Positions 1-10,339 of a stretch of 64,000 nucleotides of DNA are shown here, piece after piece. This DNA comes from Chenopodium formosanum (lineage: Eukaryota; Streptophyta; Magnoliopsida; Caryophyllales; Amaranthaceae), in the NCBI GenBank assembly GCA_024500155.1, contig CM044875.1:19925203-19989202 (forward strand), written 5' to 3'. Position numbers and translations under genes: made by a program. Position 1 is the stretch's first letter. Each line of letters starts with the position of its first letter. The notes beneath the pieces were generated by a model, which was given only the letters and a program-made list of their open reading frames with translations, had not been told where the DNA came from and ran no database searches.

Positions 1-150
1 CGTGAGGGACACCAAATGCATCAAAGAAGGTCCTACTCTGTGGAGTATGTCCATCACCGTCCCCTGAGCCACCAGGCGGCGCAAACTGCAACTCAGGGCC
101 AGGCCACCTAACCTCACCCTGATATCCGACAGAATGTTGGGCCCCTCTTT
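1..150 (-). pseudogene. C-terminal fragment of antisense plant-mobile-domain gene
   Basis: The minus strand of the first 150 bases resembles the 3' end of the plant-mobile-domain gene at 26863-29198 (compare 29060-29190): both contain a run meaning roughly 'glycine-rich, then TP-rich, then FFD'. Here it lies only about 840 bases before a 3' LTR, against 3.9 kb in the fuller copy, so the promoter and most of the gene have been deleted. It is the antisense gene of the Ogre-like element whose 3' LTR is at 993. The match is by eye. Confidence 0.5.
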
Positions 151-992
151 ATGACTTTGTGGGTCTATTTTAGTAGTTTGGGTTCCTTAGTACGCCAGTT
201 AGCCCCTTTAAGCAAAATTGACATGATTTAGTCAGCTTGATTGCAATGCATTAAGTGATCGACTTGATGAAAGATCGTCTCACTTAGCTTAAAGCACCTA
301 AGTATTGGCTCATAATAAGGCGCCGAAATAATGGTTCAATAGAGGCACCGAAATAATGGTTTACAAAGGCAAAAAGCACCGAAGTATTGGCATAAACAAA
401 AAATAACAAGTAATATATTAAGAGTCAATAAGCAGAACGATTCTTTGACAATATCCCAACATAGAGAGGAGTTGTCTAGTGGCGAAGTACAGCCGTGGCG
501 AGGTAATGTCACAAATTTTGAAGATGGCGAAGTAAAGTCACCTTCGATGGTCCCTCAAGGTAAAGAAGAGATTGTCTATAACGGCGATACACTGCCTTGG
601 CGACATATTGCCACAACCCTGAAAATGACGACATACAGTTATTTTCGATGATGTTCCCGAAATACTGTGGAGGATTGTCACAAGAGTATTGAAGACGACG
701 ACATACGGTCATTTTCAATGATGGCGTTCACGAAATACTGTGAAGGTTGTCACAAACAACAAAGAAGCAACAGCGAAATGGTTACTTTCAGAGACGTGTG
801 CTCGACGGTGCAAGATACGCGTTTCGTAACTCTTTTATCTGTTTTAACTAATGATTTGTTTTACAGGTATCGGCGTTATAAGAATGATTTGGAATCGCAG
901 AATGTTTTGAATCATTCTCCGTCCCTATCGCTACTTTGACTCTCGTTTTTCGAAACATAAGTTTCTTCAAACTCAGTCAAAGTGGGGGCTTC
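151..992 (+). other. 3' untranslated region of an Ogre-like element, ending in a polypurine tract
   Basis: The segment has the same order of blocks as 53340-54104 and, reversed, 25259-26080. These are a 'ggttcctt.gtacgccagttagccc' type block, short repeats of 'caccgaaataatggtt' (around 320-400), imperfect repeats of about 70 bp (around 627-780) and a polypurine tract AAGTGGGGGCTTC just before 993. No coding function is seen; short reading frames here are chance openings through the repeats. Confidence 0.7.
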
Positions 993-1591
993 TGTAGACA
1001 CCCATTTGTGTCTCCCCAAAACCAAACCCAGTGATGAATGCCTTTCACGTCAAACCATAATCAAATTAGGTGAAAGTGGTTGGAAGTCAAGTGTTGCGGT
1101 TTAGTTTTATTTAAAATTCTCTTCTCTCTGTTTTTGAAAATTACTCTATTTGTTTGAAAACGTCCAATCCAATTTAGTTTGGTCCATAATTAAGGTCCAA
1201 TAATAGTGTAGTTGGATGGGGCTCGAAAACACCTTTCCAACGATGTATTATAAGCCCAATTCCGATGAATATTGAGGAAGTTATGGCCAAAATACTAAAC
1301 TGGGCCCGGTTAATTATTTACATACGGCCCAATGATCTAGAGGAGGGCCCAATGTTAATTATTATTCCTAAAATCATTAGGATTAATTATAATTTTCTAG
1401 AAGTTTCTAGAAGATTCTTTTTAGTTCTAATATTATTAGATTTAATAATTATTTATTTTAAAATAGACTTTTATTTGGAGTAAAACATTATTTTATTATC
1501 TTAAAAATACGTATTTTATCTTTGTACGGATTCCGTAGATCAAGTTGGTTAAAGATCGGATTCCGCGTGAAGAAAACACGCTAATATAGGT

Positions 1592-1646
1592 TGTCGCCAC
1601 GCGACAGACCCTGTCGCCTCGCGACAGACTTTGTCGCGTCGCGACA
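1592..1646. promoter_or_regulatory. Three phased 15-bp palindromes upstream of the LTR TATA box
   Basis: Three copies of TGTCGC-NNN-GCGACA start at 1592, 1612 and 1632, an exact 20-bp period, followed by a decayed fourth half (GGCGACA at about 1668-1674). The block ends about 70 bp before the TATA box. The related LTR at 24618-24670 has the same block with the same 20-bp period. A binding array or a hairpin-forming element is inferred; no known factor is assigned. Confidence 0.7.
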
Positions 1647-1716
1647 GAGTCGATTCCTGGCGACAGCGTGTAGTTTTATTCCTTATCAAATTCTATGTTT
1701 TCCGGACTATTTTCCT

Positions 1717-1724
1717 TATAAATA
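1717..1724 (+). promoter_or_regulatory. LTR TATA box
   Basis: TATAAATA in the context CTTATAAATAGGG, the only canonical TATA box in this LTR. Retrotransposon transcription would begin some 30 bases downstream, which defines the U3/R boundary. Confidence 0.6.
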
Positions 1725-2863
1725 GGGTCCGAATCTCTGTTTTTAGAGGGATCAACTCTCATCCTCAATTCTCTCTATTCTCTCTTGAGCACTATAGCTT
1801 ATTCTTTCTCCCTCTCTTTCTAAACTAGCTTTTTACAAACACAATTCCGCATTCACAAGATCTTGAAACACCTAGCCAAGTTCGAAGCTGCCTTCGCCCT
1901 AGACGTGAAAGGTTGATAATTTCTGAGGGTTTGGTCCAAAACTAGTCGAAACTTTATTTAGTTTTGATTTTAATTTAATTCTTTAATTATCTTTATTATT
2001 TTCATTGAAGTTTACTAACTTGTGTATTTTGTTATTAGAAAGAGGTACGAGGCTTCAAAGTATGTAATCTTATTACTCTCTTTCAATGTAGAAAGCATGT
2101 TTATTAATGTTTAATTCCTAGTATCATGTTAGGATGTTTTTTATGCTTTTTAGTATCATGTTTAGGATGCCTTTACTCTTTCTAATATCATGTTAGTACC
2201 ATGTTAGGTTTGAAGCTTCGATCTTTATTGTTTAGTGACATGCTAGGAGTTGTTATTAATCTTGTTAGTATCATGCCTAGGATCTTGCTATTATTTAAGC
2301 TTTATTATGCCTTATCATGTTATTATCATCGTCATTATTGTTTATTGTTTATTATTATGTTGCTTGATATATTTTATCGTTATTGCTTGATCACACCTTT
2401 TTATGATTGTTAAAGGGAATTTGTACTTGAAATCACGCTTAATAAGATAATTATTAATTTGGTTTAGGCTAATGTGATTTTAATTCAAGTGATCGCCAAT
2501 AATAGTATTATTTGTGCATTAATATTCAACCAACATAGATAAACAGGTTAGGTTTAATATAATGTTTGTATGTTATTCGAAAAGCGCACATGAATACGAG
2601 CAGAACAAAGTAGAGGCCTATTTTATAGGGCGGGTCCTTTCTTTTGTAGATTGGATTCGTACCCTCATCCCCGGACCCTATTTGGTTTAAGACCTTATGG
2701 AGTTGCTGGTCCTTTTGGATTGTCTTTTGGGTTTACAAGTTCCTAAAACTTGTTGGCGAATCTTTTGCTCTCTTTTCTTTCCCTTTGGAACGCCACCATA
2801 CTTTAGTGTATGATCATAGTGGGGTTCAAGTTTGGGATCATAATGCTTGAAATATTCCCTACA

Positions 2864-4629
2864 CTAACTAATGTGTTTGTTTCCATGTGATGATACCAAT
2901 AGGGGTAATGATGATATTAGGTGCTAAATTAGCCCTAAATCTTTCATTACTCTAAATTAGAAAGCCAAACCTATTTGTGAGGTGATAGGTTACAAAGATG
3001 GGGGTTAATTGCATTTTGCGTTGCATCTCTTTCTAATGCATTTTAAACATGAAAGGTTAATACATTCATGTGTTTGTCTAAGATATATTTTTTAAAAATA
3101 ATTTCCTTCTTAAAGTGAGCTTAAAGACCTAAGGAATTAAGAGTTTATGTAAAGGATGTTCAAGAGTGAAGAATTACTTACTACGTCCCAAAGATGACCT
3201 ATAAAACAACCCTTACGTCCAAAAGTAGTTCTATTTATTTAGCTCAAGTGATAGAACTTTTTAAGAGCTTTCCAACCGTATCTCACAATAATTTTTTCGA
3301 TTTTTCTATGATTCTTAATGATTTTTTTAGTTTAAGCTATCAAAGAGATGAAATATGCACGTTTTTCTCTTAATTTTTTTTTTTTTAAAAAAAATTGTAT
3401 TAATTTATTTTCAAGAAACTAATGGTGTCATGGAACCTATAACACTATATCATGTATTTATACTTGTAGAACCTTAATTATTAAGAGTTTTAAGTAACTT
3501 TAATTTTATTTAGAGATGACTTTAGAAATAAGAGTTTTCACAATCTTTAATTCTAAAAAAACGTTTTAAAATCTTTAATCTTATTTTAAAGATGACTTCA
3601 AAGAGGATTTTTAACAAACTCTAAATTTTTTTATAATTTTGTGAACTTTTTTATTTCAAGCCCTTTCGCGACGCAAGAATGAATCATAACTTTGCGTGTT
3701 TGTTTTAATAATTAATGATAGTTGAAATGAGGTTATGGCCTCATTTCCAAGCATGAGGTTAAGATTAATTATTTAGTTGTATAAGGTTGTAACAATTATC
3801 CATCTCCATAAAATAAGCTTATATCCCATTGTAACTACCCAATGGATTAATTGACAATCGAATATGATTAAATAGTTTATTGTTCCCTTTTATTTGGAAG
3901 TAAGGTCTTGACAGGTGTCGTGTTTTACTTGGTCAATTCCATTAAGCCTAAACACATAACCCTTAAAACCTTACAAAAATTACCCTTGAGTGTTTTTAAA
4001 CCCAAAGTGAGATTATACAGTGAACCCTTACAGTTTCACTTCAAAAAATACCTTGACCTACTAAAAAAGTCGTCAATTGGGACGCATTTGTTGAATTGTC
4101 TTCTTCAAAAGACATTTTTGGTGATCACTAATCGGGGTGATTTTCCTCAACCAAGGTGGTTCATTTTACTTTTATGAGTGAATCCGTCAAAGATCACTAA
4201 AATCCCGCTTACAAAAAATGACATTTATGTCAACTACCTAAATTAAAAACCCAATGGAATTGGTTATTTAAAACATGGCATCTGTTCGAACTACGAAGGT
4301 TTTGATCCGTGAGTGAATTCAAAATATCACTATGATCGGTACGTAGTGCAACTTTGGTGCTCAAACCTACCTTATATTAATTATTATATCATTTTTTTTT
4401 TTTGTGATTAACATGTCTTAAAACTTGATTTTTAGCAATGCAATAGTGAGAGCCCGTTCCTTAGAACGGAAGGGAAGTTGAGTTCTAGATGTTCAATTCT
4501 CTTAACCTAAACCTCGAATCCCGTGCCTTATTTATCGTTATGGAGTTAATAGTTGATTTTTTTTTTTTTTAGTTTTATTTCTTAAAATTGACTGTTTTAA
4601 AATCCATCCTTATTCGGATAAAAATAAGG
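2864..4629 (+). other. Remnant of a second Ogre-type 5' LTR, no gene
   Basis: This 1.77-kb AT-rich stretch has no long reading frame with recognisable homology; the 89-codon frame at 3908-4177 is not recognised. It ends directly at a TGGCGACTC site, the usual primer binding site of Ogre elements, so it is best read as the 3' part of an LTR into which the element ending at 2863 inserted. Its left end is not visible. Confidence 0.45.
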
Positions 4630-4638
4630 TGGCGACTC
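4630..4638 (+). promoter_or_regulatory. Ogre-type primer binding site
   Basis: TGGCGACTC is the start of the tRNA-Arg-complementary primer site typical of Ogre-lineage elements. The expected internal region does not follow: within 80 bases the sequence switches to a Retand-like integrase, so the site is orphaned. Confidence 0.5.
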
Positions 4639-4721
4639 TAAGTTTTGTTTATAAGTCTTATCAGACACTTAAGTGGAACCTTTATAGACTAATCTTTGTC
4701 CACTAAAAACTAGGTACCACA

Positions 4722-5953
4722 ATGGACGGGGTGGTCTCCTATCTGAAGGAGGGGACATTCACGGACGATCCCAAGGAGAGCTGGCTGATGAAAAGGAGAG
4801 CAGCCTGGTTCGAAATGAAGAATGGGGAGCTATTCAAAAAAGCATTTGTTAAGCCGAACCTGAAGTGTATCACCCCAAAGAGAGGGCATGATGTATTGGA
4901 CGACCTCCACCAAGGGCAATGTGGATCCCATATAGGCGGACGGGCCTTAGAGGAAAAGGCTACCCGTTTGGGGTACTACTGGCCGAGCATGAATTTGGAC
5001 GCCATGAAAATGGTGAAGAAATGTGACAAGTGCCAGAGGTTTGCCACCCTCATTCACCGACCTGCAAATAGCTTGTCGGCCATAAGTAGTCCACTCCCCT
5101 TTGCAAATGGGGCATGGACATCTTGGGGTCGTATACTCCTGCGTCCGGGCAGAGGCGGTATGTGTTAGTAGCAGTAGACTATTTCACCAAGTGGGTGGAA
5201 GCTGAGGCCGTCCGAGGGATCAAGTGGACGGATGTGTCCGCCTTTATCTGGAAAAATATTATCACTCGTTATGGTGTGCCACATTCAATGGTGTTCGACA
5301 ATGGATCCCAATTCAAAATGCCCCAACTAAAAAATTGGCTAAGTGACCAGGGCATCACTCATTGTTTTGCATCAGTCGGACTCCCGCAAGCTAACGGCCA
5401 AGTTGAGGCTTACAACAACCTGATCTCCAACGTTATCAAGCGCAAGCTTGAGAAAGCAGGCAGCCTTTAGGCAGATGAGTTGGTGAACGTGTTATGGTCT
5501 ATTCGAACCACAGCTAAGATTTCAACAGGAGAGACCCCATTCTTTCTAGTTTACAGCACTGAAGCCTTACTCTCAATTGAGATGTACGAACCTACCCTTC
5601 GGGTAATGCTATAAGATGAATGGGCCAATTGGGAGGCTATGAAGACGGCCCTGAACTTTCTTCCAGAAGCCAGGGGCAATGCGGCACTTAGACATGAAAT
5701 TTACCGTCTTAAAATGATGAGGGCATACAACCGTAAGGTGTCTAAGTGTCCGCTAAAGATGGGGGATCTTGTTCTGAGAAAAATGGAAACGGTTGGCCGA
5801 GTTAATGAAGATGGAAAGTTAACCCCTAACTGGGAAGGGCCATACCGAATCAAAGAAGAAGTAAGGGATGGTAAATATCGCCTTGAAGCCTTAGATGGCC
5901 GTCCTATTCCTCGTACTTGGAATACGGACAGTCTAAGAAAGTATTATGTTTAA
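4722..5953 (+). pseudogene. Integrase of a decayed Retand-like gypsy element (5'-truncated pol)
   Basis: Three reading-frame blocks (4722-5168, 5114-5470, 5639-5953) align along their whole length with the C-terminal third of the intact pol at 46300-47599. The zinc-finger part is seen (ending KCDKC). The catalytic core follows: MDILG for the first Asp, VFDNG for the second and QVEAY for the Glu. The C-terminal block ends RTWNTDSLRKYYV. A one-base frame change near 5110-5165, a TAG near 5468 and a stop near 5613 break it. Reverse transcriptase and gag are missing on the left, so the element lost its 5' two thirds. It is continued by the Retand-like noncoding region, the antisense gene at 10340-14845 and the LTR at 15691. 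Confidence 0.85.
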
Positions 5954-6545
5954 CTCTAGTACTTAACCAAAAAGTTGCATATGTAACTAGGTCTAGATGA
6001 CCGAGCCTTGTAATTAAAGTCGTACGACCCTTAACAATGTAATTTTGACATAATTAATGAAAAGTCGAACATTGTTATTTAAATTTCTATCATTTATTTA
6101 TGATTACTTAAGCAGAAATGCCGGACAAAAGTAATAATGACGTTGTTTGCAACATAGTAGCTCGGCCCTTACAAAAGTTTTACAATGCGGCCAAGTAGAA
6201 GTATAGCCAGGGCATCCCCTAGCTATACAACTTGGCCACAATAACTGAAAAGTCAACCAACCCGTCCAACCTCAACATGGTTGGAAGATTGAGTAATAAG
6301 AAGCCACAAAAGTTGCCTTAGGTATTATTACCTAAATCGGGGCAAGGGCAAGCCTAGGCGTACAAGCCCAGCCAATATTCAGAAATTTCTAAGTTGAGAT
6401 ATTACTTGAAATTTCTTGAGCTGCGTCTGAGCGATAGTACAAAGGACAACTCAAACCAAGCCAATAAAGCGACCGTATATGATGATTGATTCGACATTCA
6501 CCTATTCCAAGGGAAATCATTATTATGATTTGATTAACTTACTAG
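5954..6545 (+). other. Retand-like region 3' of pol, no gene
   Basis: This is noncoding sequence between the end of pol and a solo LTR insertion. It has frequent 'ggccg' and 'gtccg' words as in the rest of this element. It matches in position the 47600-49130 spacer of the intact copy, but without the minisatellite. Confidence 0.5.
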
Positions 6546-6550
6546 TTGTC

Positions 6551-9500
6551 TGATAAGTGACTTTTATGCACTTTTAGTGGTGCTTTTAGAGTCATTTTCC
6601 GCTTATTTTATAATAATTTAGCTCGTTTTATCCTTTATTTACTTGTTTTCAATATTTTTCTCTTATTTTGAATTATTTTGTTATTTTTAATAGTTTTTAG
6701 CTTATTTTCGTAATTTATTTAAATTCTCTTACTTTCTATGTTTATATTTTGAGTTTTTAGTTCTTGTTATATAATAAATTCCTAATTTCTCTCATTTTCT
6801 TATTTGTTTTAGTTTAGTCCTTTATTTTGTTTTATTAGTTTTATTTCTACTTTGTTTTATTTTATTATTTTAGTTCTTGTCCCAATTTCTGTCGGTTTTC
6901 TTGGTTTGTATAGCTAGGTATGTGTTCAAGTAGAAGCACGACTTTCAAGGTCAAATGGTTTGCAATTGAAGTTCGGGACTCGAGTCAATTATGTTCAACA
7001 AAATTCCTACTTGCTTGCTGCTGCTCTTGTTACTGCCCCTTAACCTGCACCACTCCATTTCCTAATCCTACACCACACAATTACACACCCACAACAGCCC
7101 GTACGAAATTGACGTCCCCTACTGCTCCCCTGTTCCACCATTTACACTAATACACCACGGTCAACAGCATCCTTCATCCCACAATACCACCATTTCACCA
7201 TTCACGACCTCCGTGAACCAATCCCCACCTTCTACACCCCGCACAGCCAACCAGAAACACCAGTAGCAGCGGTATCAACAACAACAAAACCCACCGCGCA
7301 AATCGCAACCTACCACCAGCCACCGTCCACAACAAGCGTCAACGATTCAAACAGAGCAGCCCACAAATTACCATAAATTAGCCCAATTTGTCGACCCTTT
7401 AGAGCGAGCGCTCACCTATATCGAAGCGGTCGCTCCGCAATGGATTCAATTTCTCCAATTTGAGGCAGATTCAAGAAGCGTCCGCTCCAATGGGTTGCGC
7501 GGCCGCTCCTTCGTGGGTCTAATATTTCTTAATTCTGCTCGTGAATGGAGGTTCTTATTGTAATTGAACGGCCACGATTTCTTCAATTAATCCAAAGGCT
7601 GAGAATTTGGTGATGCTTGTTGATGATGGTGCTGATTTGATGATTGATGATTGATGATTTGGATGCGTGGTGATGATGAATCAGAGCAGCCAAAGAAAGG
7701 AAAGAAGAAGGGTCGGTTTTGGGATTTTTATTTCGTGGGAGTTTTTGTTTCCTTTTTATTTTATTTTCCTTTTTCCTTTTCATTATTTTTATTTTCTATT
7801 CCTATCTTTTCTTTATTTTTAATTTATTAAGCTTAGAATATAAATACCCATTTTGGGTTTAATACTATTTGAAGAATTAATTCACCTTAGATTAGTTTAG
7901 CCTCTCTTTTATTTTTCTCTCTCTTAGGTTTAGAATTAGGATTTTCTCTCTCTATTTTAGGAGTAGTTTTAGAGAGAGAAAGGTTGGATTTCCATGGAAT
8001 TTTGAGAGGTTAAAGAAGAAATTTGTAGTTTATCTTCTCATTTATTCAATAAGCCTTTCTAACTTTCTCTCCTTCTTATTGCTTTCCTTTAATTCTTGTT
8101 TTTTGCTTATTTGCTTGTTGATTTGAGTAGTTAATTAGATTAGTTGTTTGATTCTTGCTTTATTTCTTATTTTACCTTGTTTTCTATGCTTTTGTTCATC
8201 ATGTTAGCTTAGATTTTATTCTAGGGAAATGGATGAAGATTATGTTGATGAATTGAAAGATTGATTGTGATTAGTATGCAATTGGTTCTTGATTATTGTG
8301 TATGGATGATGCTTATATGGATTAGAATCTTTCTAGCTAATTGATTCTATGTTCTTACTTGTGCTTTCAATCAATTGTGTGGAAGTTAGTTTTTTGAGAG
8401 TCTAAATTCTTCCATACCTATGCTGGGTTAATTGCACGGGAGTGAATTAGCTTAGTAGGATAATTAGCATGCTTAATTGCGCGGGAGTGAGTTGAGTGTG
8501 TTGATCATTCCTAATTGAGATCATTTTCATCTAATTACAATTTTGTTGTTGAATGCATTGATGTAATTAGATTCTACTTTCCCTAGTTTTCGTTATTTGC
8601 TCTAAGTAGTGTTTAGTTAAACCTCTCTCTATCTCGACCACTTAGAGCGGGCACTCAGCTATATCAAAGCGGTCGCTCCGCAATTGGTTCAATTTCTCCA
8701 ATTTAAGGCAGATTCAGGAAGCGTCCGCTCTAATGGGTTGCACGGCCGCTCCTTTGTGGGTCTTATATTTCTTAATTCTCACGTGACTCTCTCGTGAATG
8801 GAGGTTCTTATTGTAATTGAACGGCCATGATTCCTTCAATTAATCCAAAGGCTGAGAATTTGGTGATGCTTGTTGATGATGGTGCTAATTTGATGATTAA
8901 TGATTGATGATTTGGATGCGTGGTGATGATGAATTAGAGAAGCCAAAGAAAGGAAAGAAGAAGGGTCGGTTTTGGGATTTTTATTTCGTGGGAGTTTTTG
9001 TTTCCTTTTTATTATTTTTATTTTCTATTCCTATCTTTTCTTTATTTTTAATTTATTAAGCTTAGAATACAAATACCCATTTTGTGTTTAATACTATTTG
9101 AAGAATTAATTCACCTTAGATTAGTTTAGCCTCTCTTTTATTTTTCTCTCTCTTAGGGTTAGAATTAGGATTTTTTCTCTCTATTTTAGGAGTAATTTTA
9201 GAGAGAGAAAACTTGGATTTCCATGGAATTTTGAGAGGTTAAAGAAGCAATTTGTGGTTTCTCTTCTCATTTATTCAATGAGCCTTTCTAACTTTCTCTC
9301 ATCTTTATTGCTTTCCTTTAATTCTTGGTTTTTGCTTATTTGCTTGTTGATTTGAGTAGTTAATTAGATTAGTTGTTTGATTCTTGCTTTATTTCTTATT
9401 TTACCTTGTTTTCTATGCTTTTGTTCATCATGTTAGCTTAGATTTTATTCTAGGGAAATGGATGAAGATTATGTTGATGAATTGAATGATTGATTGTGAT

Positions 9501-10013
9501 TAGTATGTAATTGGTTCTTGATTATTGTGTATGGATGATGCTTATATGGATTAGAATCTTTCTAGCTAATTGATTCTATGTTCTTAATTGTGCTTTCAAT
9601 TAATTGTGCGGAAGTGAGTTGTTTGAGAGTCTAATTTCTTCCATACCTATGCTGCGTTAGTTGCACGAGAGTGAATTAGCTTAGTAGGATAATTAGCATG
9701 CTTAATTGCGCGGGAGTGAGTTGAGTGTGTTGATCGTTCCTAATTGAGATCATTTTCATCTACTTACAATTTTGTTGTTGAATGCATTGATGTAATTATA
9801 TTCTACTTTCCCTAGTTTTTGTTATTTTCTCTAAGTAGTGTTTAGTTGAACCTCTCTCTATCTCGACCTTCCTACTAGTCTAATTTGCATAAATTGATAC
9901 ACTTAGTTTGGTTCGACCTTTACTTGCCACTAACTAGTTCGGTGTAAGTTTAGGTATTATAAATTTCTAATTTGATTAGGTTAGTAGACCAACAACTTAT
10001 TAACCCTCGATCA
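6551..10013 (+). mobile_element. Solo LTR (3463 bp) with target duplication TTGTC
   Basis: The segment starts TGATAAGTGAC and ends CTCGATCA, with the 5-bp direct repeat TTGTC at 6546-6550 and 10014-10018. The DNA on either side is the 3' region of the decayed Retand-like element. No gag, pol or primer site is seen inside, so it is a solo LTR or a coding-free element. Its lineage is not recognised. It contains a 1.24-kb tandem duplication. Short openings such as 6920-7150 and the minus-strand frame at 7583-7783 are low-complexity and are not treated as genes. Confidence 0.85.
7397..9868 (+). repeat. 1.24-kb tandem duplication inside the solo LTR
   Basis: Unit 1 (7397-8639) and unit 2 (8640-9868) are nearly identical. 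All three edges carry the hexamer TCGACC (7391-7396, 8634-8639, 9863-9868), which marks a duplication through 6 bp of microhomology. Each unit begins with GC-rich near-palindromes of the type GAGCG.CCGCTC and then runs through a promoter-like AT-rich section. Confidence 0.9.
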
Positions 10014-10018
10014 TTGTC

Positions 10019-10339
10019 ATACCCTTTGAGGTATGAAGCCTACTAAGTTAATCAAACCACCTGGAATATGGACTACGCGAATGCCGAACAAAGGGACATA
10101 CCCCTAGTTTTTGTACAGGCATGTATAAAAGCATAAAAATTGTTAAAAATGCCAACTATAGAGAAACAAAAGTTGAATTAATTCAAACCAAGCCGCTAAA
10201 AAAAAAAGCGGCGCAAATAAAATTTATACAAGACCGCTCAAACAGGCGGCCAGTTCAGAAGTTTGATAATAAAAAAAAAAAAATCTAAGTACAGAAAGCT
10301 TAAAAATTTGTTGCTGGAGGACCTGAGCTCTTTACTCAG
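10019..10339. other. Retand-like noncoding sequence after the solo LTR
   Basis: This continues the host element interrupted at 6550. It carries A-rich runs and a short 'ccgctaaaaaaaaaagcgg' hairpin near 10190-10215, just beyond the 3' end of the antisense gene. That hairpin lies where a 3' end for the antisense transcript would be expected. No coding sequence is seen. Confidence 0.4.

Larger units (their letters stand above)
993..2863 (+). mobile_element. 3' LTR of an Ogre-like (Tat clade) retrotransposon
   Basis: The LTR starts TGTAGACACC right after a polypurine tract and ends CCCTACA. The same two ends recur at 54105/56206 and, inverted, at 25258/23406. Length is 1871 bp. A TATA box (1717-1724) follows a palindrome block (1592-1646). 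The bases after the end, CTAAC (2864-2868), would be one target duplication, but the other end of the element is outside the window. Assignment to Ogre rests on the linked polymerase of the related copy at 31773-36152. Confidence 0.85.

Noticed and set aside
7583..7783. Minus-strand Lys/His-rich 66-codon frame
   Set aside because: It is a T-rich and 'gatgat' repeat region within a duplicated LTR; the second unit breaks the frame.
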